Part shown: in pieces, positions 49,254-61,647 of the stretch
How the letters are laid out: the number at the start of each line of letters is the position of its first letter
How positions within the stretch are numbered: position 1 is the stretch's first letter
Origin: Trogon surrucura
Lineage: Eukaryota; Chordata; Aves; Trogoniformes; Trogonidae
NCBI GenBank assembly: GCA_020746105.1
Contig: CM036632.1
Span: forward strand, 3,472,001 to 3,536,000
Length of the DNA stretch: 64,000 nt
Reading direction: 5' to 3'
Notes under the pieces: generated by a model
What the model was told of the DNA's origin: nothing
The model's database searches: none
The model's input: the letters and a program-made list of their open reading frames with translations, nothing else
Program-made: the position numbers and the translations under genes

Positions 49254-49259
49254 TTTATT
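49254..49259 (-). terminator. TMEM11: Candidate TMEM11 poly(A) signal AATAAA (minus strand)
   Basis: TTTATT on the plus strand is AATAAA for TMEM11, about 1.28 kb past its stop. A nearer variant ATTAAA lies at 50156-50161, giving a 3' untranslated region of about 0.4 kb. Either or both may be used. Confidence 0.4.
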
Positions 49260-50539
49260 ACAGGGCTTCACTCTTGTGTTCCGATCGTAACACTTGAAGC
49301 TGTGCCAAGCTGCCCTGCAAACAGAGGCCACGCCTATTTTCCATCTGGTAGGAGGAGATTATAGAACGCAAGCCCCTATCTTCTGGAAGTAACTGGCAGG
49401 TCTTGCAAAACAGTAAATACCTCCCATTCTAAGAACAAGATTTTGACAGCTTTGAGCTAAAGGATAAGTTAATGTGCAAGACTGAATTCTAAAATTTCAG
49501 TTAATGCAGTTAGATGATACAATCAGGCGGACGCCGTGCTGCACAGCGGCAGGCAGCTCCAGAAACGTATGCCCCAAGCGAGAGCCGCGAGATCGTGCAG
49601 TCAGGGCACAGCCAAGGGTCAGCACAAAGCACGAAGGTAAGAGAGCTGGATTCCCACCTCGGCAGCACATGGTACCACTGATTTCGGTGGAGATACAGCC
49701 ACATCAGAAAGAATCTGTACAGGAACTGAGCAGAACGTGTTTGCAGCTGAAAACTTAAGAGCGTTCTCTCCATTGTGCACAGAAGTAGCGGTCGGAGGTG
49801 GCAGAGCAGCAAAAGATTTGGTCACCTTTAGCCCCAACCATCAATGCTGAAGCAATTACCAAAAAGATAAACCACCAGGGTAATGAATAAGCCTCTTCCA
49901 AGAAACACAACTGGTAAAGCAAGAGGGAAAGCAACGCTCTACAGCTATCCCTTCAACAGATGGCTGCTGTGAAATAATATGGTGCCGCTGCCACATGCAA
50001 GGGACTAGAGGAATATCAGGCCTGTGTGTGAGTTTGCATAAATAATTGTCACCACTGGAGTTCTCACAGCAAAGCCTCCAGCCCCTGGAAGCACACTAGA
50101 AAAGGGAACTATGATAACAGTAACAAGAGAGCAAAAGCATTTGAAATTCTCATCTTTTAATGGTCAATGATAACTTCTGGCTGGTTCTGTGTAATACAAT
50201 TAAACAATATACTTAAATGTTTCCCCAAAAAAAAGAAGAAAAAAAAAAAAGCAGCTCTCACGCCCCCTCTTTCCATAGCTTGCTTTCACCGACATTCCGC
50301 TGCTGGATTGGACTCCGTGGCCTAACATACAGCTCTCAAGTCACCGCACGTCCACATCTTAAGTGTAACGAAGAACTGAAAAACCTTGGTGCACCAGTGA
50401 TGTGTTATTTTAAAAATAACAGCTCTATTAAACCAAATCCTTCCCAGTCTCCACTGCTTCTCAAAGAGGAAAAAACAAAATGTTACTGTGGGAGTCTTAA
50501 TACACTTGTCTTTGTGGGTTTCTCTCTTCCCTGCTGAAG

Positions 50540-51056
50540 TCATACAGCATAGAGTTCATAGATCTTCTTTACACAGTACACCAGGGCGGCGAGTGCTATC
50601 GTGTTGTGCAGTCTCTTTCTGTGCAGGTCGTCCTTCCTCACCAGCACCACCGGAGTGGAGGAGGTGAGCGTATGCAGGGGCAGGCGAGAAAGTTTATAGG
50701 CATCGTACTCGACTTGGTACTTGCAACAGGGATCGAACTGCCAAGAGATACCATAGAGGGTGCAGCAAGCCACGCTCAGCACGCCGGCAGGCAGAGAGAT
50801 GTAGTGAGAATAATCTACTGGAAGTGCCAGGGGGGTGAAGAGACAGGTGGTGCCCGCTAACACGGCGGTCTTGTGCAGGCAGTTCCCGACAGTGATCCAG
50901 CGAGCCGTCTCATCCCCGATGCGAGTGGGCTCTATCACTATATATTTGTACTGCGCTTCCAGGGCCTGCTCCAGCTCGTACTCAAACTGGTCCTGAGCGT
51001 TCTCGCCGTTGTAGATCTCGTGCACGATGTAACAGTCCGTGGAGGACAAGGTGACC
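50540..51056 (-). CDS. TMEM11: TMEM11 coding exon 2 (both membrane segments)
   Basis: The complement enters after TTCCTGTTCACAG and encodes residues 22-193, ending in TGA at 50542-50540. The frame is open further upstream, to 51211, but that extension is intronic because the human homology stops exactly at this acceptor. Confidence 0.97.
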
Positions 51057-54000
51057 CTGTGAACAGGAAACACGGAATTAAAACTACGGAGCTCAAAGCC
51101 AGACTTTCCGCCCACCCGGCTGGGAGAACAGGAGAGAAAAATGCCCCAAACGTGGGCAGCCCCTCGAGGTTCACAACAGGCAGCTTTTTCAAGGCAAGAT
51201 TCACGTTGCATCAGCTAATTATGCCCGCTGTGCATGAAGGCATCCCAAAAGAAGACAGTGCATTTTTCCTCACCTTTTTCTAACTTGGAGGAGCTAGAAC
51301 ATTTTGAGAAAACAGCATCTTGTTAACAACCCCAAAGCGGTTCCTCACACTGATACCCAAGCACTTTCTCTACAGATCCTGGAAGCGTCGCACAGTAGCG
51401 ACCGCGCTGCATCAGTGAACGAACCACACGGACGTACGGAGTTTTCATAGAAAAGACGCCCAGCAGCTCATCCATCATCCGGGCAAGTTGCACCGGAAGT
51501 TTTTAAGAGAGGAAGGATCTCCAAATTAATATGTTTGCTTTCTCCCCATGGTAACTACCTCCTTGCCATCCCTGCAGCTTGCTATTTAGTCCTTCGTAGT
51601 ATTTCCAACCTAGGAAATCCTACAAAGATGGCCAAGAAATGTTGCTGGAAGTGAAGGTGGAAAAGGCAGCAGAGCACTCGGCTTATTACAGAATGGGTTT
51701 TTGCTCCTCTCCTGAAATAGGATGCAGCAAAGCAAGAAAGGAACGTGTGGGGTTTTTAGCCCAGGCAGGCTTTAACAGCGATGAGCTGCATCCTTTACCT
51801 TGGAGCAGGCTCCCTACTGACAGGGGATTCACAAGCCCCGTACAGCCCCTGTTGGAGCTGCAGCTTTTAGCTACCTGAAGTCACAGCAGTTTCCACCTTC
51901 CCTCCAAGGCATCACCTCGGCTGCAGGTACCTTAATGGAACAGAATGGTAACAAATAGGATGACGACTGTTTACCTGCGCTGAGCAAGGGTAAAAACCCG
52001 TCCATCAGAACAAGGCCAAACCCTCCCTTCTAAGCAGAATAACTATTTCTGACATACTTGTGCTTAACCGGAGCAAAACTGGAGCACGTGGCCTCTCAAG
52101 GATAAAAATACCTAGCAGGTTCCTTTAGCAGAAGGAGAACAAGTTGCACATGTATTTGACCTAGTCCCAGCAGACAAAACCACCTCATCCCAACAGCATT
52201 TGGACCCTCCTGCTATTGGGAAGCAAAACACTGCTGAGATGGAGAATGAAACCAGCACTTTCCGCTCCGTGAGTACAACGGCACTGATGGGCACACACTG
52301 GAAAATAAGGGAGAAAAATACACATTCAGAAGCTGCTGTTACCAGACATTACCCTTAATGTGCAGCTCCATTCACGCCGCAAAGGGTATTGTGCAGTGGC
52401 CAGCTGTAATCAAGAATATTGTTAAATTACAAGCTGTTCCCTGAAGTAGCTGCTTTTGTGAACAGCAGCAAGCACAGCAAACAGCAGGACCCAAGAAGCA
52501 CCAGCCTCTTTCAAAGCAGTAATAAGCAGTTTCATTAGAAGTCTGGCTGGAATTTATATAAGCTACAAGGAAAACTCAACTTGCAAGCTAGTTACTGAGT
52601 TCTTTGCAGTGCATTCTCCCCCTTGGTACATTCATGGGTAAAGAAAAATAAGAATCCACCTGCATGCTGTGTATGCCTGGGGCTTCTTTAAGGCCATCGT
52701 CTTGTCAGACATTGTTTGACAAATTTCGATTAACTTTTTCATCGCACGTGTCGGGTTCTGACGTTCTGTAGTGAACTGGCAAGTATTTAAAGAAAAATTT
52801 TGAAGGATAGCATCTATGTAACAGTTTTACAGAGTACTACATCTCTACTATAACGAAGTATGTCAGCTACCATTAAGGAATTTCTAATGAAGAACTAGTT
52901 AACCAGGTGCTACACTGATACAGTAAATCCATTAAGGACACGGTAATGGTTTCTGGCAAGGACTTTTTTTTTTTTTCTTGGTAACAACTGTTCCAAGCAC
53001 AGCTTCTTCCAAATCAAAAATTCCAGCTGGATTACAGAATACCTGCTGAGACTTAAGGTAACTCTTATAAAACACCACCAATGACTACGTGAAACCACTT
53101 GCTAAGGCATAATGACTTCAGGGAAAAGCTATTGCTGAAAAAACATTTTCAAGCTGGAAGCTGAGCCCGTACTGACACAACCCTCCAAATAAAGTTAGTA
53201 TTTCCTACCGAGAAGGACGTTCAGCATTTTGTGACACCTAGGAACGTGCCGCACGGGCCTGCAAATCAGAGAAACATAACCCAAACTCCAGTAACAACTC
53301 CGCAGAGGCTCAGAACAGCGCAACGGCGTAGCCACCCCCGGATCATCCCTGGGAAGGTAAGGGTGAAGCAAGCAAGTTTCTTCTCTGCCCATACAAGGCA
53401 ACTGAGCTTCTAACTCTAGAAATTCAAGTCGAGTAACTGTATTATATGGGATTTCTCAAGGCTCAGGATCAGAATAGGTGGCACTAACCTGCCAGCCTCA
53501 CTTCTCCTCCCTAAAATCTTGCCTGTTCTTGCCTCTGAACATCCCTTCTTTCCTTCCACCGTAACGTAGGCAAGCAGAGCCGTACCACGAGCAACATCCA
53601 CCCGTCAGACAGCAGGAACCCGACAGACTCTGGCCAGAGGCAGTACTGTCTATCTCTTCTGGAATCTTTTGGCTCGCCAGGCTCTGGGGCTTTATAACAA
53701 TAAAGTTAGGAAAAGCACAATCCTCCAAAGCCAAAACAAGCAGATCATAAAATACGTTCCATCGAAAAAAATCACTGGGTAATAAACTGCACAAAGGCTT
53801 CAAGTCTGGCCCCCTAACTATGCTGTTTCTCCAAATCAGTCCTCTAATATGGGAATAAATCTCTAGCACGGCGCTGAAACTGTAAAAGGCAAAATGAGCA
53901 ATGCAAAAACAAAGGACAAAGGATGAAGAGTTAGCTGCTCAAACAATAGGACACCCAAAGAGTCAGCAACGCCAGCACAAAGTCTCCGTTTCACAGAGGA

Positions 54001-57000
54001 AGTGGGGTTTATCACGTATTAATTTTCCCACAAAAACCAGCTGCGCCCCTGGAGGAGGCAAAGCTGGAAAGCGGTTCGTGTCCAGACGATACAGAGTGAC
54101 ACGGATGAGACACGTGGCCTTGCGAAGGTTTTAGACGTTGTTGGCATGCAGAGCAGGGCCCAGCACCTCCAGCCGCGGAGGCAAACTCTCCTGACACAGC
54201 TCTTCAATTCAACACGGCAGCAGCGCAGCAACAAATCCAGTCAAAGCCATTGGATTTGCTCAAACACTGGGGGTGACAGAGTTTGCCTTTTGGAGGTTGG
54301 CGCCCAGCAGCAACAAACGAAACTGCAGAGCTCTGCAATCAACCCCAAGCCGGCATCCGCCGGTTATGAAGTGGGGTGATTTTATATTAAATTCCGTTTT
54401 ACTTAAAAGAATAGTAAATAAGCAGTGCCAGAGAGGACCTAGTTCTGGAAGTCATAAAACGCTGCCACATGTTCAGAAGCCCAGCACGCTTTATTTACTA
54501 GACAGACCAGAACCTAAAAGCAATTGTTAAGATTATTCAATGAAAAGATTTTCCGGAACCTGTCTGCCCACCCTCAGAAAGAGCGCTAAGCTAAAACGTT
54601 GTACAGCTGCTCTGCAAGAATAGTTCTGGACCTTACATGCAAATAGTTTCTTCTATTGCAGCTTCAGACATTCTACACTTGGGAATTTGTTAATGTCTCA
54701 ACTCCTGGTGCTGACTGCAGGCACAGATGGGGGAATGTGACAGTACTTCCAACGATTCAGCACAGCACGGTGAAAATAATGCAAAACCACCAGTGTAAAA
54801 TTTAGGTGTTGCCAAAGTTATAAATAAGGAATTGGTTGTTAACAGAGCTACCACCAGCAGGAGGGGCAGAAATGTCTGGTCTTAGCTATAGGGCCAGCTT
54901 CGTATTACATTTGGATTGTCTTCCTAACATGGGAATATCCGAGAGCACCAGGAGAGGGGTGCTGCAGCTGGTGGAACAATAGCAGCTCCAGTAGCTTCCC
55001 AGTCCCAGCCCTCAGCTCTGCCTGCAGCCTGGAAGCAGTCTCCTCTCGAGAAGAGCAGCCCGTCTGCTAAACATAAGTTTCAACTGGATTGTCTCTATAG
55101 ATGAAGAAATAAAGGCCCTTCTAAGGAGGAGGCAAAACACCCAATATGAAAAGACCTTAAGTTTTGCCAGGTGCCAACTGGCAAAAAGAAAAATAAGAGT
55201 CCTGAAAGTCTCTGAGAAGAGGGCAGATGACAACGTCCCGGAAGAAACCCCAGCTCCCTTCTGTCACTGTCCCCTTGCAGTGGGAGAACGTCTGAGCCTC
55301 ACGAGCGTGGTGCCCTCGGCTTAAAGGCGTTCCTCCATCTGCCAGATAGACTTTTGGAGAGGGTTTCAAGTCGTGCAACTATCTCAGGTCTGCAAAACAT
55401 TCAGAATCACTGTTAGAAACAATTCCCATCTGCACAGGCACAGGTCTGTGCAAAAAAAGGTTCTTTTAAAACCCCTCCCATAACACGTAGGTCAAGGTTG
55501 TTTTAAAAGAAGGGCATTCCTGGACAGCAGTGTCACCCAGAGCACCAAATATACATTCAAATCAACTGTAAACGAAGACCAGTCTGCTTAGTAGGCAAAC
55601 AAAAAATAAGCAAGGAGAGGTTTGCAGCAGTGTGGTAACGCCTGTTGCAAGCAGCACACACACAAAAATCTAGTTCAGCAATGCAACAGAGGGACTTCCC
55701 ACTGGCTGTGCAAGCGAGCTGCAGAAAAGGGACAGCACTGGTGGCCAAAGCACAGAGGTCATCTCAGCATCTCAGCCAAGCTTAAATCAGAAAAGTCAAG
55801 GCATGGCAAGTTAAAAAACCCTGGACTTCCCTCCCCTCACATCAATCCACCTTGAAATTTAATTTCATTCCACACTTAAGGAACGAGCCGCGGTCTGGCT
55901 TTGATTCTCAGTGGAAATCCTCCACCTCAAAGTCCTACTCATTTTCCCACTGAGGAGAGTTCCGGGACATGGCTCACAGAAAGTACCAACACATCTGGGC
56001 TTCAACACCTGGAGAACTGTTTCTGTGCTGAACACCTGCACGATCTATCGATCTCAGGCCATCAGCCCGGGCTGCAGGGCCTGTGGCTTTAAGGCAGCCA
56101 CTCTCAACAGGAAGAACTCGACAAGCACAGCAATAAAGATTTCCATTCCAAAGAGGTACCTTAAATACAAACAGGAAAGAGAAGGGGAGAACACAGGTGA
56201 GATCTTCAAGCAGCTTCAGCAAGGGAAGACAACGTTAAAGAAAATGTCACCAGAGCATAAGAGATAAAAAAAACCACCACTAAAACAGCTCCAGCCCCCA
56301 GAGCGAAAAGAGGTGTCAATTTTAAGTCAACTAATGATTAGCCAGGCTAATGGAAACAGGTCAATCATTGCTGTAAGCAAACAGAGCACCAGAAATCTGA
56401 GCAGGGCAGGTAGCGAAAGGAGAGACCTCTTTAAGGGCGCGGGGAAGCCAAGGCGAGCAGCGGTGATGACATTAAAGCTGCTCCTTCTTGTTAGAACATC
56501 TCCCGGGGGAACAAGCGGCGTTCTGTCTTGCGCTCCGGCGGTCATCGCGCTGAATTTTGTGCGAAAACACCAAGTACAATTCAGCGCCTGTTCTGCATGA
56601 AAAGTTGTTTTGCTCTACAGATTAACAATCCCCTTTAGACGGTCTCCATTAAAGAGTCTATCCAGAAGGAAGAAAAGCAAATATTTAGTTGGTTCTCTTC
56701 AGGGTTTCGGGTTGTTTTGTTTAACCTCACTATTTCACCCCCCGAGAGTGTCAGCCGCAGTTCACAGCCAACACCCTTTGAAATTTATGTCCTTAACTTT
56801 TAGTCCTATAAAGCACTTTTTTTCACCAATTACAGACTTCTATCAATAAAGTAATTTATGACGGGACACAGTCTCCACAGTTTATGGACGTTTGTCTTTT
56901 GTTATTTGTTTTTTGGTTGTTTTTTTAAACGAAAGCTGCTTTAGTCTAACAGCAGACAGCATTTTATTCACTGCTGAGTCTCCTCAAACCACCTCCCAAC

Positions 57001-58979
57001 ACACAGATGCCTTTTTAGACTAGCTGGCTGACAGCTACAAAACCTCCTTGAAGCAGCTCATTTATGAGGAAAGCTGGACGAGCACATTCAGTTCAAAGGA
57101 ACGTGTCTCTGGACAAGAATCCCGCCCGGCGTTGAGAAAACTGTATTCACCGTAGAAAAAAATAAAAAGAAATACAGCCTATGTCATCGTTTGACAACAC
57201 CAGGTCTGCCAGCGCTGCCTCCTGCACAACTTGAGCTGCCAGCAGCCAAACGAGACAGGTCGGCGTGATTTATCGCGAGCCGCCGGTTCCGGGAGGCAGA
57301 GAGGCTCAGTCATGCGTCGCTCCAGCTCCGCGGTTGCGAGGAAGGAGCAGCACCTGGCTGACATCACCCCACGCCGGTGAGAAACGCGACACCTAAAAAG
57401 AACCGGCACCTCCCGACAGGGATTGTGAAACGCCGGCGATCAGGGTATCTGCTGTTCTGCTCCGTCACTTCCGTCTTTCCTACCCTTCGCTAAAGAAAAG
57501 ATAATACAGGCAGCAGGTTCACAAGGCAACTCCCATGCGCGAAGAAGTATTTTTGATCGCAAAATCAAGGGTAAAAAGTCACGCCGAGGTACGATTCTGT
57601 TATTGCTCAGCCCACTGATTAAATTATCTCATAACAACTCACTTTTAAGTCTGCATCCGTTTTCATCCCGGTAGAATAATCTCCACTGACGTTATTAAGT
57701 GCTCTTTTCTGTATTTTTTTCCCTTCGTTTCTGCTGGGAGGACAGGTCTACAGCAGGAAAACCACTCCTCGTGTGCTCAGCGCCGGGGCAGGTGCCAGCA
57801 CTGGGTGCAGACAGCTTTAGCGCTGTGCCTCGGAGCTCGGCGGTATTCTTAGTTGTTTATCCAAACTACACTGATGCAGTAATTCCATTGGCTCTTCCAG
57901 TTCAATTACTTTTGAATTCCCTGAACAGGGACAGCGTTCCTGCGACTCAACACGCGCGCCAGAATTTTAAGGGCTGCTCATTACTCTCCTTGGCTCCGTA
58001 GGTTCAACACAATCGAAAAAGAATATCACTTAGTTACAGCAAGAGATCAAAATGAAAGAAAAGCCACAACAAAAATTAAGAATGAGAGTTTCTAGGTAAG
58101 ACAGCAGGACAAAAGCAAACGCCTCACACGGAAAATGCGGCAGCTTCTGGTTACACCAGTCTGCCCGGGGGCAACGCAGGGAAAACGCCGAAATACAGGA
58201 TTTAACCAGACATTTTCAGTAAGTGAAGAACTGCACGCGCGGATTTTTAAGCAGCTCAGCAAGATTTCCCCCTGCCCCTTCCGGCTATTTTAAAGTTACG
58301 GCTCCCCAAAACTTCCACAGCTCCTCTGCGGGCGCTCCCAGCGCGTCCCGGCCGCCGGAGGTGCCGCCGGGGAGCGAAGCGGAGCTCCCCGCCCGCCCCG
58401 AGCCGGGACCCGCCGCCCGCCCGGCCCGGGGCTCCGCGCTCACCCCCCGAGCGGCCGGGGCCGCCGCGAACGCCCGCAGGGGGAGCAGGAGGTCACCCTA
58501 AAGGACTCGTCGCTGCCCTCCCCTCCTTTAAAAATAGCCGCGGACGGAGCCTGCCCGGGGCGGGCCCTCCTCCGCCCCCGGCGCCGCATCCCCGGCGGCG
58601 GGAAGGGCCGCGGCCGCCGCCGCCGCCCCGCGGGCCGCGCTGACCTTCCCTGGGCCCGGCCCGGCCCCCCCGCCGCCTCACCCCCGCTCCCGCCCGACAG
58701 CGGGACGCCGCCGGCCCCTCCGGGCCCGGGCTCGCCTCGGCGGGGCCGCGTCCCCGCCGCCCGCCCGGCCCGGCCCGCGCTCCCCTCGGCGGCCCCCGCC
58801 CTTGCCGCGGGGTCGCGGGGAGGCCCCGGGCCACCGCAGCCCGCCGTCCTCCCGCTCCCCGCCCGCCCGAGGCGCCCCGGCAGCCCCGCAGCCTGCGGCC
58901 CGGCCGCGGCTCACCTCTCCCGGCCGCCGCCGCTGTTGGTGCCGCCGGGCCCAGCGCGCCTCCTGCCCCACGCCGCCAT
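50540..58979 (-). CDS. TMEM11: TMEM11, mitochondrial transmembrane protein 11, complete gene
   Basis: The coding sequence joins 58979-58915 and 51056-50540 (complement), 582 nt, 193 aa (human 192). TMEM11 is a mitochondrial membrane protein, the vertebrate relative of Drosophila PMI. It is associated with MICOS and cristae shape and, in more recent work, with BNIP3/NIX-dependent mitophagy at the outer membrane. The protein starts MAAWGRRRAGPGG, has a Gly/Ser-rich variable lead, and from about residue 29 on is almost identical to human (DCYIVHEIYNGENAQDQFEY). Hydrophobic segments lie at about 79-100 (GNCLHKTAVLAGTTCLFTPL) and 108-126 (ISLPAGVLSVACCTLYGIS), and the C-terminus is KKIYELYAV. The single intron is GT-AG, phase 2, inside Arg22. 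It converges with DHRS7B. Confidence 0.97.
51057..58914 (-). other. TMEM11: TMEM11 intron 1
   Basis: A 7.86 kb intron with donor GTGAGC and acceptor CACAG. It is mostly unique sequence. I recognised no nested gene or clear repeat. A moderately CpG-rich patch lies near 57.12-57.46 kb, and the island at the right end begins about 58.3 kb. Confidence 0.9.
58915..58979 (-). CDS. TMEM11: TMEM11 coding exon 1
   Basis: The complement reads ATGGCGGCGTGGGGCAGGAG and onward to GGGAGAG followed by GTGAGC, encoding MAAWGRRRAGPGGTNSGGGR-E and part of Arg22. It matches the human start MAAWGRRRLGPG. The ATG has A at -3 and G at +4. Confidence 0.95.
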
Positions 58980-58984
58980 CTTGG
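58972..58984 (-). promoter_or_regulatory. TMEM11: YY1-type site overlapping the TMEM11 start codon
   Basis: The complement reads CCAAGATGGCGGC, the full consensus for YY1 just downstream of start sites in many housekeeping genes. Here the ATG of the motif is the TMEM11 initiation codon. Confidence 0.7.
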
Positions 58985-59043
58985 AGACACTCGGCTCGCA
59001 AATGTCTCCGCCAGCGGACCCCGGGCCCGCCGCCGCGCCCGAC

Positions 59044-59169
59044 GGGAAATGTAGTGCGCGGGGGCCGCCGGGACGGCTCCCGAGGGCGAGGGCGGGCCCC
59101 GGAGCGGACTACAAGTCCCACAGCGCCCCGCGGTGCGGCCTGGCCGCGGGGGCCTCTGGGATGCGTAGT
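59044..59169. promoter_or_regulatory. TMEM11: Three ZNF143-type ACTACA(N)TCCC motifs
   Basis: ACTACATTTCCC lies on the minus strand (59055-59044), ACTACAAGTCCC on the plus strand (59108-59119) and ACTACGCATCCC on the minus strand (59169-59158). This is the core of the ZNF143/SBS promoter element, present three times in 126 bases directly upstream of TMEM11. ZNF143 sites are usually found within 200 bases of housekeeping start sites and can drive bidirectional promoters. Confidence 0.7.
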
Positions 59170-59419
59170 CCCTCCTCCGGCGGGCGGAGGTGCGGGGCCG
59201 GGAGCCGCTGGCGCCGGCGGTCGCGGTCACCGGCGGCGGGTGGGGGCGGCCCCGCGGCCTTTGGCGCGGCCCCTGCTCCCGCCCTTCTCCGCTCGGCGGG
59301 CCGGCCGTGGGAGGAGCCCCGCGGCGAGTCCCGGCCTGCTCCGCGGCCCGGCCATGAGCGGGGTGTGGCCGCGGTCGAGGCGTGTGCGGCGGGGTGGGAA
59401 TGGGGAGGGTTCGGGGTCG

Positions 59420-61640
59420 GGTCTTGCTGGGCCTCAGCGGGCCTGAGCTGGAAGCTCAGCTGCTTCCCTGCTGGAAAAGAAACACACGATTTGTGTGAGC
59501 GGGAGCAGAACCTGCCCCGGGGAGAGAGGCAAATCCAGCCCCTTTCATCAGCCGTGACAGAGGAGCAGGGAACGGGGAGGCCCCAGCACTGCTGCCTCTG
59601 GGGAGCAGTAACAGTTCGCAGCCAAACGCTTCACCATTAAGCGAAGAGCACATTGGTGCTGTCGCAGGTTTCACAGCTCCAGCAGCTGAAGGTTTTTGGG
59701 GGGTGTCCCAGGACCCACCCCAGCACAGCAGGGTCACTGAGGGGCACCTCTGCTGGGTGCCCGGGTGGTGTCTCTCCGAGATCCTTGTGCCTCTCCAACT
59801 CCCAGTTCTGGCCCCTCTCAGAAGAGGAGCCTTTTTCTCAAGAACTAGTTTTTCCCTTAACAAAAAGCAGCTCCCTGCTCTGTAGCCTCCCCTTTCCTGG
59901 AGGTACGCTGCGCTGCCAGCTTTCCTCAGCCCTCCTCCAGCCTGACAGTGCACGTCAGAAGGGAGCAGCGCTGTCTTTCCATCTCCTGTTCCTAGAAAAA
60001 GCTGCTTTTCGACGTTACTTCCAAGTGATATAATAAGAACAAACCCACGGCTCCCTCCACCTCTGCAAACATCACAAAACTGCCCTTCCAGACCACGGGG
60101 CCTTCCCGCACCCCGGCTTTCTCACCCGTAAATTGGGGCTCGGCTGTTTCGGTGGGGGTAAACGGTGCGTTTGCACGAACAAGAGGCGTTTGGGAAGTGT
60201 GCCCGGCCTGGCAGAGCAAGCGGCTCAGCGGCGGCATTTCTGGGACAGGCCGGAGCATCGGACTGTCTGGAATGCAAAATGTAAACAGAGCGTGTTACCA
60301 GCAACAGCCCTGGCTTCACGCTATAACCCAAACCGACCGTGCTGTCTCTTGGGAGCAGCAAAACCCACGCTCCTGCCTGCTCGAATTGCAGCCCAGGGGC
60401 CGCTCGTCACTTGTCGTGTTGGATCAAATCGTAACTGTAAAAAAGCTGTGCCCCTTCTCCCCACCCACCTGCCCAGCCCCGGCATTTTCAGCTACTGAAA
60501 CTCCAGACTCAGCCTTTGTAGCTTGCACTCAGCTTTAAGAAGCGACGTAAACACGCTGTGTTGGGAGCCTGGGGTTGTGCTCCCAGGGTTGAGGAACTGA
60601 CAGGGAAGCGCCTTGCGTTCCTCCGAGTCACCTGCCCACCTTGCTCTGGAAAAGCACAGCAGGGAAGGACTCAGCTGGCTGTTTAAATGTTTCCAATGTT
60701 TTCAAACATCTTAAACCAATGGGCAGAAGCGTCGAGCTCACGAGAAGCTGCGTTTGCAGGACAACTCCCAAAGACTGGCCTAAAATCTCGAGGTAGGACT
60801 GGTGAGCACAAGCAGGGGTGGATCAGCCGGCAAAGGAGAGGAACCAGTTGTGATCCCACTCACCTCAAGCTCTACGCACTCGTCACAAGGTCAGCCAGCC
60901 CTATGACCTCAACGAAAATCCAATAGCTTCAGCCCATGCCTCTCTGCTCATTTGCAGTTGGAGCACGCTGGGCTCGCCTGGGATCTGGCTCCAAGATGCT
61001 CCGTGATGGGAGAAGGGTGAGGCAGGTAGCGCTCAGGGTAGACGAAAAAACAGGAGTGGCTGCAAGTCACAGGGAGCTGTGGCCAACACAGGCTGGGACC
61101 AAGACTCCTTTGTCCTAAATCTAGCAAGGATCTGGACCCTCCATCCTTCTCAACACCTGGTTGGGTTCTTCTTGCACAAGATTCTCTTGCACAGGAGAAA
61201 GAAGTAGCATTTCCTCTATTTATTTGGAGGGGATGGTTAGGCAGTAGGAAAGTAGTTGATAAGCACAGTAAGATGCAGATCTGCCAGCTTCTGCCTTTTC
61301 TCTCACCGTCTCCAAGACACTGATGGACACGTGGTAGTCACCAAGAGATTTGGGGTTAGATTTGTTAGAGGATGTGTTTTTTGGGGGGGATGAGAAAAGG
61401 ACTGACATTTATGTAGAAAATGAATATTCAGCAACAAGTCAGCAGAAAACTCACACCCTGGACAAAGACTGTAGAGCAGAGTTGTTTGACAGGACTGTGA
61501 AACAAGCTCTCTGCTGAAGTGACCAAGCTCAGAGGTGACAGAGCTGGGGATGCCTGAAGTCCCCTGGTTCTGCAGCACATTCTCCTGCCTCCCACCAACC
61601 ACAGCACGGCGAACCACTGCGGGTCAGTTAAACCACACTT
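59420..61640. other. Intergenic sequence right of the TMEM11 promoter
   Basis: About 2.2 kb of moderate GC with no recognisable exon or repeat. It separates the TMEM11 island from the minus-strand poly(A) signal near 61.64 kb. Confidence 0.55.
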
Positions 61641-61641
61641 T

Positions 61642-61647
61642 TTTATT
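61642..61647 (-). terminator. Minus-strand poly(A) signal AATAAA, possibly NATD1 3' end
   Basis: The complement reads AATAAAAAAGTGTGGTTT, a canonical hexamer followed by a GT-rich downstream element. In human the next gene beyond TMEM11 is NATD1 on the same strand, with a long 3' untranslated region. The identity is inference from synteny only. Confidence 0.35.

Larger units (their letters stand above)
58300..59420 (-). promoter_or_regulatory. TMEM11: TMEM11 CpG island / promoter
   Basis: About 1.1 kb of extremely GC- and CpG-rich DNA is centred on TMEM11 exon 1. It lacks a TATA box. It contains a YY1-type motif at the start codon and three ACTACA..TCCC elements 65-190 bases upstream of it. 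The start site is expected within about 100-150 bases to the right of 58979. The long open frames across it on both strands are compositional. Confidence 0.85.

Noticed and set aside
48824..49297. 157-codon plus frame spanning the CA repeat
   Set aside because: It reads through a microsatellite (His-Thr repeat) and lies antisense to probable TMEM11 3' sequence, with no domain.
51057..51211. N-terminal extension of TMEM11 exon 2 frame to an upstream Met
   Set aside because: Similarity to TMEM11 stops at the CACAG acceptor, and exon 1 at 58915-58979 supplies the conserved MAAWGRRR start in frame.
58493..59640. Open frames of 147-245 codons on both strands over the TMEM11 island
   Set aside because: They overlap each other and TMEM11 exon 1 in other frames and are pure compositional artefacts.
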